DNA from: Levilactobacillus yonginensis
GTDB taxonomy: Bacteria > Bacillota > Bacilli > Lactobacillales > Lactobacillaceae
Assembly: GCF_964065165.1 (NCBI RefSeq)
Contig: NZ_OZ061550.1
Coordinates: 28,111 to 92,110, forward strand
Reading direction: 5' to 3'
DNA length: 64,000 nt
The notes below the pieces were generated by a model. The model ran no database searches. It had not been told where the DNA came from and saw nothing but the letters and a program-made list of their open reading frames with translations. A program made the translations under genes and the position numbers. Of the stretch, positions 17,033 through 26,093 are shown piece by piece; position 1 is the first letter of the stretch, and every line of letters starts with the position of its first letter.

Positions 17033-18226
17033 TTGGTAGAAAAAGTTAAAGTTAAAAATGTAACTAAGATTTTTGGAAAGCAAATATCTCTAGCAAAAAA
17101 ATTGTTGCGTGAGGGAAAGTCTAAAGCAGAGATCCTTTCGCAGACAGGTTGTACTGTTGGAGTTAATCAAGCTAGTTTTGCTGTTAATGAAGGTGAACTG
17201 TTTGTAATCATGGGGCTGTCTGGAAGTGGAAAGTCTACGATTATCCGAATGATCAACCGCTTGATAAATTCGACTGATGGGGATATTGAAATCGATGAAC
17301 AAGGTGTGATGGGCCTCAGTAAGGAAGAATTACGTCACTTGCGCCAAGATAAGATCGGCATGGTTTTTCAAAATTTTGCCTTGTTTCCGCATAAGTCCGT
17401 ATTACAAAATGCGGCTTATGGATTGGAGCTTAAAAAGTTTCCGTTAGATGTACGAAACAGGAAAGCTCATGAAGCATTGACACTAGTCGGCTTGACCGGG
17501 TATGACGACCAATATCCAGATCAGTTATCAGGCGGGATGCAGCAGCGGGTTGGTCTCGCGCGCGCTTTGGCCAATGATGCCGAGATTCTGTTGATGGACG
17601 AGGCATTTTCGGCCTTGGATCCGTTATATCGGAAAGAAATGCAGGATTTGTTATTGCAAATTCAAGAAAAAATGCATAAAACGATCATTTTTATTGGCCA
17701 TGACCTGAACGAAGCTTTGAAATTAGGGGATAGGATTATGATCATGCGTGATGGCCATATCGAACAAATTGATAATCCGGAAGATATTTTGACTCACCCG
17801 GCTAATGATTACGTAGAACGCTTCATCGAAGGGGTCGACCGGACAAAGGTCCTGACGGCAAGTAGTGTAATGACGCAGGCCCAGGTGGTTAATATTGGAA
17901 AGGCTGGACCACGGGTGGCTTTGCGGAGAATGCGAGCCAACGATATCTCTTCAATATACGTGGTTGATAATGACAACAAATTCGTGGGTTTTGCCGATGC
18001 GCATGATGTTTCGGATCTGATTAAGAAGGGCAGTGAAGACCTGAAGTCAGTCCTTAGGACAGACGTGCCTAAGACAAGTGTGGATATGCCAATCAATGCA
18101 TTGATTAACGATATTTCGAAGGCAGCAATTCCTTATGTCGTGTTGGATGATGACGATCATCTACTAGGCATCATTCTACGGAGTTCTGTTTTGGCGGCTA
18201 TCGCTGGGGAAGAGGTGAGTGCTTAA
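17033..18226 (+). CDS. opuAA: Glycine betaine/carnitine/choline ABC transporter, ATPase subunit (OpuAA/ProV type)
   Basis: About 397 residues: Walker A GLSGSGKST (62-70), ABC signature LSGGMQQRVG (about 165), Walker B ILLMDEAFSALDP, and two C-terminal CBS domains (about 275-395) that in OpuA sense ionic strength at the membrane. It drives import of compatible solutes under osmotic stress. TTG 17033 has better spacing to GGAGG (17022-17026) than ATG 17030; both are in frame. Stop overlaps the next start (TTAATGA), so translation is coupled. Confidence 0.92.
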   Translation: MVEKVKVKNVTKIFGKQISLAKKLLREGKSKAEILSQTGCTVGVNQASFAVNEGELFVIMGLSGSGKSTIIRMINRLINSTDGDIEIDEQGVMGLSKEELRHLRQDKIGMVFQNFALFPHKSVLQNAAYGLELKKFPLDVRNRKAHEALTLVGLTGYDDQYPDQLSGGMQQRVGLARALANDAEILLMDEAFSALDPLYRKEMQDLLLQIQEKMHKTIIFIGHDLNEALKLGDRIMIMRDGHIEQIDNPEDILTHPANDYVERFIEGVDRTKVLTASSVMTQAQVVNIGKAGPRVALRRMRANDISSIYVVDNDNKFVGFADAHDVSDLIKKGSEDLKSVLRTDVPKTSVDMPINALINDISKAAIPYVVLDDDDHLLGIILRSSVLAAIAGEEVSA

Positions 18227-19065
18227 TGAATATTGGACAAATACCTTTAGCGGAATGGATCAACTCAGGTGTTGACTGGCTGAGTCAATTTACCGGATTT
18301 TTTTATAGTGTGACGATCTTTTTCCAGGTAATCATTGACGGTATTCAATGGGCTTTTGACTTCTTGCCGCAATGGGTCTTTATCTTGGTGGTCTTAGCAC
18401 TCACGTACTGGGTTAAACGAGGACAAAAGAAAATTAGTTTCATGGTGTTTGAAGTTTTGGGGCTGTTATTGATCTGGAACTTAGGATACTGGCGTGATAT
18501 GACCCAGACCTTGACGTTAGTTTTGTCGTCTAGTTTGATTGCAATCGTTGTTGGGATTCCACTTGGAATTTGGATGGCAAAAAGTTCAAGAGCTGAGATC
18601 GTAATCAAACCAATTCTTGACTTCATGCAGACCTTGCCAGCGTTTGTTTATCTAATACCGGCCGTTTCATTTTTTGGTATCGGGATGGTACCGGGGGTGT
18701 TGGCTTCAGTGATTTTTGCGACGCCACCGACAGTGCGAATGACAAACTTGGGAATCCGGCAGGTGCCAAGTGACTTGATCGAGGTAGCGGATTCCTTTGG
18801 CTCGACCAGCTGGCAAAAGCTAATCAAATTACAGTTACCACTAGCAAAAACAACAATAATGTCCGGAATTAATCAAACGATGATGCTTGGACTTTCAATG
18901 GTCGTGATTGCATCAATGATTGGCGCCCTTGGTTTAGGAACTCAGGTTTACTTTGCTGTGGGGCGTAATGATGCCGGGGCAGGATTTGCCGCAGGAATTG
19001 CTGTGGTTATTGTAGCTATTATTTTGGATCGAATCACACAATCGTTCAACAAAACATCCAAATAA
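18226..19065 (+). CDS. opuAB: Betaine-type ABC transporter permease (OpuAB/ProW type)
   Basis: 279 residues, about 6-7 membrane helices. The segment FMQTLPAFVYLIPAVSFFGI and the cytoplasmic EAA loop VADSFGSTSWQKLIKLQLPLA are typical of ProW/OpuAB. The start codon overlaps the stop of the ATPase gene. The protein lacks a fused substrate-binding domain; that is encoded by the next gene. Confidence 0.93.
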   Translation: MNIGQIPLAEWINSGVDWLSQFTGFFYSVTIFFQVIIDGIQWAFDFLPQWVFILVVLALTYWVKRGQKKISFMVFEVLGLLLIWNLGYWRDMTQTLTLVLSSSLIAIVVGIPLGIWMAKSSRAEIVIKPILDFMQTLPAFVYLIPAVSFFGIGMVPGVLASVIFATPPTVRMTNLGIRQVPSDLIEVADSFGSTSWQKLIKLQLPLAKTTIMSGINQTMMLGLSMVVIASMIGALGLGTQVYFAVGRNDAGAGFAAGIAVVIVAIILDRITQSFNKTSK

Positions 19066-19081
19066 AGGGGGAATGATTAGT

Positions 19082-19990
19082 TTGAAGAAAAGAATTCTCC
19101 GTTATTTGCAAATGGCCACAGTGATTATATGTTTGACAGCCATAGTTAGTGCTTGTGCTAAACCAGCTGAATACGACTCACATAAAAAGTTAGGACCGCA
19201 AATCAATTATACGATTACAGGGATCGAAGCTGGTGCGGGTGAAATGGCTAATACACAAACATTGTTGTCAAAATATAAGTTGAAACAGGCTAACTGGCAG
19301 ATCATGCCAAGTTCTACAGCTGCGATGATTAGCACGTTATCCAAGGCAGTTAAAAATAAACAGCCTATCGTTGTTACTGGCTGGCAGCCACACTGGATGG
19401 TTGCTAAATATTCGTTGAAATTTTTAAAAGATCCAAAACATGTTTATGGTAATGGTGAATCAATGCGCACCATTACACGTAAAGGGTTGGAAAAAGATAA
19501 TCTAGGTGCTACTAAGTTACTAAAGAATTTCCATTGGACAATTTCAATGTCAAATCCAGTAATGCTGAACATAAACGGTGGCATGAATAAGCAAAAAGCT
19601 GTCAATCAGTTTATTAAAAACCATCCTAAACAAGTCAAAGCATGGACAGCGGGGGTGCCAAACGGTCATGGCAAAAAAATTAAATTAGTTTATACACCAT
19701 ATGACTATGAAATTGCGGTAACCACTTTAGTAACGACTTTGTTGAAGCAAAAAGGATATAAAGCTACAATGCAACAGTTAGACGTGGGAGTTATGTGGAA
19801 TTCGATAGCTAATGGTAGTTCTGACGCTTCCTTGACTGCTGAGTTACCAGTTACCCATGGCTTGTATGCCAAGAAGTACAAAGGTAAGTATGTTCAATTG
19901 CGCAAAAATTTGAAGGGTGCTCAAACAGGGTTGGCAGTTCCCAAATATATGAAGAATATTAATACTGTTGATGATCTAAAAAACAAATGA
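19082..19990 (+). CDS. opuAC: Glycine betaine-type substrate-binding lipoprotein (OpuAC/ProX type)
   Basis: About 302 residues. Signal peptide with lipobox-like IVSAC, so anchored by lipid at Cys. Seen: VVTGWQPHWMVAKYSLKFLK, the conserved W-x-P-H-W region of betaine binders, and AELPVTHGLYAKKYKG. TTG 19082 has AAAGGGGG 10 bases upstream; ATG 19073 is almost on top of it. Third gene of the transporter operon, closed by a terminator at 20008. Confidence 0.92.
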   Translation: MKKRILRYLQMATVIICLTAIVSACAKPAEYDSHKKLGPQINYTITGIEAGAGEMANTQTLLSKYKLKQANWQIMPSSTAAMISTLSKAVKNKQPIVVTGWQPHWMVAKYSLKFLKDPKHVYGNGESMRTITRKGLEKDNLGATKLLKNFHWTISMSNPVMLNINGGMNKQKAVNQFIKNHPKQVKAWTAGVPNGHGKKIKLVYTPYDYEIAVTTLVTTLLKQKGYKATMQQLDVGVMWNSIANGSSDASLTAELPVTHGLYAKKYKGKYVQLRKNLKGAQTGLAVPKYMKNINTVDDLKNK

Positions 19991-20007
19991 TATTGGCTGT
20001 AAAATTT

Positions 20008-20041
20008 CTGGCATTGGACCACACCAATGCCAGTTTTTTTG
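20008..20041 (+). terminator. Terminator of the betaine transporter operon
   Basis: CTGGCATTGG and CCAATGCCAG flank ACCACA and are followed by T7. Confidence 0.93.
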
Positions 20042-20109
20042 TTATTTGTCATGTGAAGTTGATGGAATCCTTATGAAGTATCTGGAGCTTAATTGGTCTA
20101 GGTACTTTT

Positions 20110-20440
20110 TTATACCGTCACAGTTTGACGTGCTGGGTGAAGCCATTGGCGTTGAATCTTAATACGGTTGACAAAGTTCTCCCAATTACGGAAGCCAAAA
20201 GCAGTGTTTTTAATCTTCTTAATTCGGCCGATGTTGCCCTCTAAATAACCGTTTGAATATGGTGATTCAACGGCGTTCAGGGCCTGTTTCCGGTACTTCT
20301 TAAAGCTTTTGATGGTTGTGCCCATTTGTTTAATTAGTTGATGATATTGGCATAGGAACTAATGAAATAGGTTTGTATTATGAATGCGCAAAGACTTTAT
20401 GATGTCTTGATAAATCTCATAAGTTGTTTTGAAGTCTTGC
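20110..20440 (-). pseudogene. ISL3-family transposase C-terminal remnant with frame damage
   Basis: Encodes SPYSNGYLEGNIGRIKKIKN and AFGFRNWENFVNRIKI, the C-terminus of ISL3/IS1165-type transposases. Upstream, DFKTTYEIYQDIIKSLRIHN continues the homology but an in-frame stop separates the two. Sequence 20441-20680 holds only further decayed debris, including a fragment resembling an IS30 transposase N-terminus (YLTADERIKI). Confidence 0.8.
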
Positions 20441-20691
20441 CCCAAATTTGAGACATTCGGTGACTTCCTCGGTAATAATTTTGCGTGTCAAAATCAAAAG
20501 AAAAGACGACCACAAAGGACCTATACTTACTTACCGCAGATGAACGTATCAAGATTTAGCTCTTTTGGAAGGCCAAGATAAAGGGGTTCCTATGATGTAA
20601 TGACGGACAAATTGTTCGGTACATTACACCACCGTAGGAGTCATGCTTAAAAATGATCGAAAGTCAGTTATAACCACGTTATAATAAAAAC

Positions 20692-20817
20692 AGCAAAAGG
20701 AAGTACCATCGAAAACAGGGCTTCCCGCGCAAGCCGCTTCAAAGGCGGTGGCCTTAGCTAAAGAACGATATCAAGGCGCCCCATAACCGTTCAAAGTTAT
20801 GTAGGGAGGCTTTTTTA
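20692..20817 (+). ncRNA. Antitoxin RNA of Fst-like type I toxin-antitoxin locus, copy 2
   Basis: TATAAT at 20680-20685, then GAAAACAGGGCTTCCCGCGC and CAAGCCGCTTCAAAGGCGGT, ending in a terminator (about 20774-20816) overlapping the convergent toxin 3' end. The noncoding parts are visibly diverged from copies 1 and 3, but the CAAGCCGCTTCAAAGGCGGT hairpin is identical in all three. Confidence 0.7.
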
Positions 20818-20904
20818 TTGGTAGTGCTTGTTGATATAGTTGAGTAGCACGATTAAAAATGTGCCAAACAGCAATATCAGCGAGACTGTCTGGAAGACGC
20901 TCAT
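20815..20904 (-). CDS. Fst-like / holin-like type I toxin peptide, copy 2 (29 aa)
   Basis: MSVFQTVSLILLFGTFLIVL followed by LNYINKHYQ. Same length and layout as copies 1 and 3, but with conservative substitutions and a loss of charge in the tail. Its promoter is TTGGTC-17-TATGCT. It lies downstream of the hsdS fragment 21075-21804 on the same strand. Confidence 0.78.
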   Translation of the reverse strand: MSVFQTVSLILLFGTFLIVLLNYINKHYQ

Positions 20905-21074
20905 TGACTGTGAAACCTTCTTGAAGATTATTCCATGTCAACTCGCAAGGGAAAAGACAGTCACTGCCCTTAAAATTGCTTAGTCAAGCATACAAAGAAA
21001 TGATGGATTGACCAAGCCACAATAAACATTAAGGTATCAAGCTTCCTAGAAGCCCAATTTGATTGCATTAAGTA

Positions 21075-21804
21075 TCAGCAAAACATCTTTTGTAGATATC
21101 CTTTTTTGAGTTCCTGGAGTTTTTCAAGTTTACGCTGATAAAGAGCGATAGTCTTGTCGAGTTGTTTGAAAAAAATGCCAATTTTCTTTTGTTCTTGTAA
21201 ACTTTTAGGTAGTGTTACTTTGAACTGTGATAAAGATCTTTGACTAACACCTTTCGCAGTACCGCCGCTTGATAAGGATGATAATTCATTAAATGATTTC
21301 GGCGAACGTAACAAGACAGCCAAGAAATCATTTGTGATTTTATCTGAAGCAACATCAAAAGCGATTGTTCGTTGACTGAGAATATATTTGTTGTTGTCCG
21401 GTATTTGTGCCACATTTCCCATTGGTGCCTCTGTGGTAAATAATACTTGGCCCTTATAAAGTTCTTTTCCAGTCATCCACTTATCATATAGTTTTTGATT
21501 TCCATAATGTGCATCAGCAGATGGATCAATATAACCATTTTTTACATTAAGAGCTGAAAGGGCAAGATATCCAGACTCGCTCCAATCCATATCCAGTTTT
21601 TTGGGAGTACGTCCACGAAAATCTACTGTACGTCTAATGTTGTCGAAGAACTTACGCTGTTCCCAAGCGTCAGCAAACCCTAAAAATCTTAATTCTGGGA
21701 ACTTGCTCCCATTTTTGGGGAACAATTTCTGCAAATAGCCCTGTTTAAGTGCCTTAAGCTTAGCTAACTTACGCTGGTTGACTGCGATGAGGGTGTCGAG
21801 GTGT
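21075..21804 (-). pseudogene. hsdS: hsdS, C-terminal half (second target-recognition domain intact)
   Basis: Reads LDTLIAVNQRKLAKLKALKQ (central conserved helix), WEQRKFFDNIRRTVDFRGRT...APMGNVAQI...AKGVSQRSLSQFKVTLP (a complete second TRD) and the tail QRKLEKLQELKKGYLQKMFC plus stop. The first TRD and start are cut by an IS30-A remnant at 21805. HsdS determines the DNA sequence methylated or cut by type I R-M complexes; no hsdM or hsdR lies in the window, so intact relatives would have relied on host-encoded subunits. Confidence 0.88.
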
Positions 21805-22024
21805 GGTAGATTGCAAATTTAATCCGAATTTTTGGACAAATTTGTCAGCATAACCTGATACGGTGTTTGCCAGTCGAGTATTTTAAGCGGTCGCTGGTTA
21901 ATTTGGAGTAACGTCGTCGTTAAATCTTGAGCACTAATGTGCTCAAAACGAGTCCCTTTAGGATAAAAATAGGTAGATTGTAAAATTAATCCGAACGCTG
22001 TTCGGATTAATTTTACAATCTACC
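21805..22024 (-). mobile_element. IS30 type A remnant with a 53-bp end-to-end palindrome
   Basis: 21805-21971 is the transposase 3' end plus one terminal repeat, stopping abruptly in the transposase gene. 21972-22024 is a palindrome: the left terminal repeat GGTAGATTGTAAAATTAATC...GAAC, GCT, then its exact inverse (25-bp arms). This is what remains if two left ends are joined head-to-head. It also supplies the stop codon (TAG) to the upstream-truncated alcohol dehydrogenase. Confidence 0.85.
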
Positions 22025-23130
22025 GAACTAAAATCTTTGCTTGTTTTTTATCCTTTTCTAAGGATTCAATTCCTTCTGAAACTAATTCATTTAATTCAAT
22101 CTTTTTTGTAATGACACGTTTGAATAGTGACCGATGGGTATCTATAATCTTAATTACTCGATCGAAGATATTGGCATATCCATAAGATGTTAATAAACTA
22201 CCACCCTTTTTAAGAAGAGCTCTAACATCTACAACTGGTGGATGTTGAAATAATGCAATCACGGTAACCTTGCCACCGTTTTTAAGAGCCTGAATGGCAC
22301 CAGTAAGTGTGGGTTGTACACCGGCACAATCAAATGCAACATCTACTCCCTGATTTTCCGTGATAGTGCTGATAGCGTGAGCTAATGACTTTTGGCTATC
22401 AGCACGTATTGGGTATTGAACCCCTAATTCATTTGCTAAATCCAAACGTTCCTCTGACATGTCATTTATTATGACGTGATGGGCACCAGAAATTTGTGCT
22501 ATTAAGGCCGTGAACAATCCAATTGGACCAGCACCCTGAATTAAGACATCATCTCCAGGAGACACTCGGCTTGCCATAACTGCTTGTGCAGCAACTGAAA
22601 CTGGCTCAACTAAAGCCCCTAAATCAAGCGGAAAGTTAGTTGGCAAGAGATGTGCAAAGGTACTTTTTACATTGCACTTTTCAGCTAAGCCACCGTTAGC
22701 CGAAAATCCTAAGAATCCTGCTGATTGATCACTACCTATAGCATGCTCACACTAATTATAATGACCAGAAAGACATTCCGGACATTTTCCACAAGCAATC
22801 ATTGGCTCGACTGCAACTTTATCTCCAATTCTTAATTTAGATACTTGTTTTCCAATTTTAGAAATCGTCCCAGAGAATTCATGACCAGGAATCAGCGGAG
22901 CCTGCATATGGGTTAGCGGATGAGGCATTGTCGCCAAATCCATACCCTCTAAATATTCATGAATATCACTACCACAAATACCATTAAATGCAACCTCAAT
23001 TTGAACTTCATCTGGTGCCGGATCAGGAATATTTCTTTTTTCAAAGCGGATATCCTTAGAACGTGTTTGGATACTTTGACATTCGATTTGATTTTAGTTA
23101 AATTAGATCAAAAACAGGAGTTTTTAATCC

Positions 23131-23469
23131 ATGAAAAGCTTTGCACACCATTATAGTAGCGACATCTCTCGTGAACAATTTGAACTAATCCGGACAGATC
23201 TAGAAGGCATACGTAAGCGGACTAAGCCAAGAAAGGTTGATTTATATGATATCTTTTGTGCCCTGCTTTATACCTTGAAAAATGGGTGCGTTTGGCGCGA
23301 TTTACCCAGCGATTTTCCTAAATGGGAAACCGTCTATTATTACTGGTTACTTTGGACTAAAACGCCATCTCCTGCTGGTATCACTCCTCTGGATAAGGTT
23401 TTAAAAAAATTGTCAGCCAACATCGGTTGGCTCAGAAGCGTTCAGTTTATACATCGTTCATCATTCTAG
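23131..23469 (+). CDS. IS5-family transposase, OrfA
   Basis: 112 residues with RKRTKPRKVDLYDIFCALLY and GCVWRDLPSDFPKWETVYYYW, the DUF4096 domain. It overlaps OrfB by about 40 bases in a different frame, as expected for frameshift-made OrfAB. Confidence 0.88.
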   Translation: MKSFAHHYSSDISREQFELIRTDLEGIRKRTKPRKVDLYDIFCALLYTLKNGCVWRDLPSDFPKWETVYYYWLLWTKTPSPAGITPLDKVLKKLSANIGWLRSVQFIHRSSF

Positions 23470-23930
23470 ATGCTCAAAGTGTCAAGAATACCGATCCTGC
23501 TGAAAGTAGCGGCTACGATGGTGGTAAAAAGGTGAGTGGGATTAAGCGCCATCTTGCTGTAGATATCAATGGGCTGCCGATGGCAGTCCATGTGACAACC
23601 GCCAATGTTTCTGAGCGTGATGGCGCCAATGCGCTACTGGCGTTAAACAAATCACAGTTTGACCTGGTTCAACGAGTAATGGCCGATGGTGGTTATACTG
23701 GTAACAACTTTGCTCAATCAGTTCAGGCAATGATTAACGCTGAAGTCATTATTGCTAAACAGAGTGACCTTAGGCACGGTCAAGTGACCCCGCAACGCTG
23801 GGTTATCGAACGCAGTTTTAGCTGGCTAGGAAAATATCGGCGCCTCTGGCGCAATTGTGAGCGAAAGCTGAACACCAGTAAGATGATGATTAGCTTAGCC
23901 TTCCTGCGAATACTCTTGAAAAGATTCTAA
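23427..23930 (+). CDS. IS5-family transposase, OrfB (DDE domain)
   Basis: IILDAQSVKNTDPAESSGYD, VSGIKRHLAVDINGLP, RVMADGGYTGNNF and RWVIERSFSWLGKYRRLWRN form the DDE_Tnp_1 core. Its start probably serves only as a frameshift continuation of OrfA. Confidence 0.88.
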   Translation: MAQKRSVYTSFIILDAQSVKNTDPAESSGYDGGKKVSGIKRHLAVDINGLPMAVHVTTANVSERDGANALLALNKSQFDLVQRVMADGGYTGNNFAQSVQAMINAEVIIAKQSDLRHGQVTPQRWVIERSFSWLGKYRRLWRNCERKLNTSKMMISLAFLRILLKRF

Positions 23931-24020
23931 ACACGTTCTTAGGACCGTAAATAACAGCTGCTTTCACCATAGTCATAGTGCTTCGCTTCCTTCATGTTCA
24001 ATATAGCACAATTATAAAAG

Positions 24021-24717
24021 GGTAGCGTCAAGAATCTTGTGTAAATGCATAAAAGATTTCTGAATTGTATAGAAATAGGGAATGCCTTCCCTTATGATAT
24101 TTAGTAACCACAGAAAATATCACAGGAGGCATTCCCCATGAATGAACTTACCACAGAAATTATCGCTGCACTAGCCCAAAAGCAAGATTTGGACGAAGTT
24201 TTTCGTCACCACCTCGAAATTGCGATTAACCAGCTGCTTCAAACCGAATTGGCAGAGTTTTTGGGTTACGAACGCTACTCATACGCTGGGATTAACACTG
24301 GTAATAACCGCAACGGCAGTTATGAGCGCTCGTTTGATACGAAGTACGGCCAACTTAACCATTCCTCGAGATCGCAATGGCCGGTTTGAAAATCATACCT
24401 TGCCAGCCTACGGGCGGCACAGTGATAATTTAGAAACAACGGTCATTTAGTTGTATACCAAGGGAATTACCACTGCTGAAATTGCCGAACTCATTGAAAA
24501 AATGTACGGTGCTCACTACTCCCAAGCCACGGTTTCCAACATGACTAAAGCCGTCAATGAACAGGTTCAAGCTTTCCAGCAACGTCGACTGGCTTCACAA
24601 TATGTGGCCATCTTCTTAGATGCTACTTACTTGCCGTTAAAGCGGGATACCGTTCAAAAAGAAGCCGTTCATATTGCGATTGGCATTCGTCCAGATGGTA
24701 CGAAAGAAGTGCTGAAC
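24021..24717 (+). mobile_element. IS256-family element, 5' half, truncated by IS30 type A
   Basis: Left terminal repeat GGTAGCGTCAAGAATCTTGT at 24021 is identical to the end of the full-length copy at 62201. Family sequence stops at 24717, where an IS30-A end begins. Confidence 0.88.
24138..24717 (+). pseudogene. IS256-family transposase, broken N-terminal half
   Basis: Compared with the intact copy at 62260-63435, this one has a 5-base deletion after CAACTTAAC near 24360 (frameshift), a CAG-to-TAG change near 24448-24450, and ends after KEVLN where the IS30 element was inserted. Three independent lesions make it nonfunctional. Confidence 0.9.
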
Positions 24718-25758
24718 GGTAGATTGTAAAATTAATCCGACGCTGTTCGGACAAAAAGATCAGCTTCCCTTAAAATGGTGTTTACCACAAACACATCTTT
24801 TAGGAGCTGATCTTTTGTCTAGTATAACCTATTCTGAACGAATTAAAATCGAAACCTTTTGTGAACTAGGGCTGTCCAATATCCAAATGAGCGATCGCCT
24901 AAAACGATCACCTGCCACAATTTCTTATGAATTAGCTCGATGTGAACCTTACCAGGCCGAAGTGGCCCAAACAGATGCCGAATACAAGCGGTCACGATGT
25001 GGCCGAAAGACTAAATTGAATGACAAATTAAGGCAAATAATTTTAAACCATTTACGGCTAAGTTGGTCACCAGGAATGATTGCTCACGAATTTAAACTAG
25101 CGACTAAATCAATTTATAATTGGTTAAATCAAGGGAAAATTGAGTTTTCTTTAAATGATTTGCCTGAACATGGCGTGCGCCAACGGCGTAACCTTGACCA
25201 ACGTTCTAAATATAATCAATCATTAGGACGGTCAATTGAACAGCGACCCATCGTGGTTAATCGACGTAATCGCATCGGTGATTTTGAATTAGATACAATT
25301 GTTGGCCCCCGTGGGCATAGTAAGGCAGTTTTATTAACCTTAATCGATCGCAAATCACGGTTCCTTTGGGCCTACCGATTAAAAAACCGGACAGCAGTAA
25401 CTGTTAATGAAGCCCTAAATAAGTTTCTAGCAACTTTTAATGGCCCGGTGCATAGTTTTACGGTGGACCGTGGCACTGAGTTTAGTGGGCTAGTATCACT
25501 TGAAGCACAATACGGTATTAAGACCTATTACTGCCATGCTTATACGCCAGCTGAGCGCGGCAGTAATGAACGATTTAATCGGAACTTACGCTATTTTTAT
25601 CCTAAGGGGACTTATTTTGAGCACATTAGTGCTCAAGGCTTGAAAACCACCTTACTCGAAATTAATCAGAGACCACTTAAAATACTTGACTGGCAAACAC
25701 CTTATCAGGTCATGCTGACCAATTTGTCAAAAAATTCGGATTAAATTTGCAATCTACC
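24718..25758 (+). mobile_element. IS30 type A, diverged copy (1041 bp)
   Basis: Same terminal repeats and layout as the other type A copies, but with a CCGACG instead of CCGAACG in the left end and many scattered substitutions. It sits directly in the IS256 remnant. Flanks do not show a target duplication. Confidence 0.88.
24815..25744 (+). CDS. IS30-family transposase (diverged type A, 309 aa)
   Basis: Full-length frame. Differs from the other type A proteins at scattered sites (e.g. MSDRLKRSPATISYELARCE versus MGVRLNRSPSTISYELSRCQ) while the DDE segments are unchanged. It therefore arrived from a different lineage rather than by recent copying within this plasmid. Confidence 0.92.
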   Translation: MSSITYSERIKIETFCELGLSNIQMSDRLKRSPATISYELARCEPYQAEVAQTDAEYKRSRCGRKTKLNDKLRQIILNHLRLSWSPGMIAHEFKLATKSIYNWLNQGKIEFSLNDLPEHGVRQRRNLDQRSKYNQSLGRSIEQRPIVVNRRNRIGDFELDTIVGPRGHSKAVLLTLIDRKSRFLWAYRLKNRTAVTVNEALNKFLATFNGPVHSFTVDRGTEFSGLVSLEAQYGIKTYYCHAYTPAERGSNERFNRNLRYFYPKGTYFEHISAQGLKTTLLEINQRPLKILDWQTPYQVMLTNLSKNSD

Positions 25759-25792
25759 ATTACTTCTTTCTTTTATTTTAATGTAGCACTGC

Positions 25793-26092
25793 TTACATAT
25801 TCTCCCGCAATACGGTATACCTGCGCTGTTGTTCCTCGGTCATATCCTTGTAATACTGGTCAATAAGAAGCTGGATAATCTCGTAGTCGAAGCTAACATG
25901 TTCAATTGTCTTCAGGACTTTCATATCCTTGTAAGTCTCTGCGGATACCTTAAGGGATTTTTTCTGATTTTTTGGTATAGAGGAAGATTTATTCTCTTTT
26001 TTCGTAGCATTATCTGTTGCATGGTACTCTTCTGATGGCTTTACCGCTCCGGTAACCCTTCGTTGAAGAATATTAGGCTTTTTACTTGGCAT
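25793..26092 (-). CDS. parB: Small partition protein (ParB-like, ribbon-helix-helix type)
   Basis: 99 residues from ATG 26092, chosen for its AAGGAGG nine to ten bases upstream. Lys-rich N-terminus, then SLKVSAETYKDMKVLKTIEHVSF...IQLLIDQYYKD, a CopG/RHH-like DNA-binding pattern. It begins one base after the parA stop, so the two are translated together. Expected to bind the repeats upstream of parA and recruit ParA. Family by position and pattern. Confidence 0.7.
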   Translation of the reverse strand: MPSKKPNILQRRVTGAVKPSEEYHATDNATKKENKSSSIPKNQKKSLKVSAETYKDMKVLKTIEHVSFDYEIIQLLIDQYYKDMTEEQQRRYTVLRENM

Positions 26093-26093
26093 C

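Larger units (their letters stand above)
23060..23937 (+). mobile_element. IS5-family (IS427-like) element inserted in the dehydrogenase gene
   Basis: Ends AACGTGTTTGGA and AACGTGTTTAGA (inward from the right) are inverted repeats; CTTAG is duplicated at both sides. Two overlapping frames encode the transposase on the plus strand. Similar in layout to 7326-8180 but clearly different in sequence. Confidence 0.88.
22025..23976 (-). pseudogene. Zinc-dependent alcohol / 2,3-butanediol-type dehydrogenase, broken by IS, nonsense and truncation
   Basis: The reading frame can be rebuilt. It starts at ATG 23976 (MTMVKAAVIYGPK), is split by the IS5-type element 23060-23937, and resumes at 23059 (DIRFEKRNIPDPAP..., FNGICGSDIHEYLEG). 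TSD CTTAG occurs at 23055-23059 and 23938-23942, and removing one copy plus the IS restores frame. An amber codon interrupts at 22752-22754 (SGHYN-stop-CEHAIGS), the NAD-binding part IQGAGPIGLFTALIAQ follows, and the last few residues are replaced by an IS30 end at 22024. Catalytic Zn ligands (C in GICGSD, HE) and structural CxxC (CGKCPEC) are present in the ancestral frame. Confidence 0.9.
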
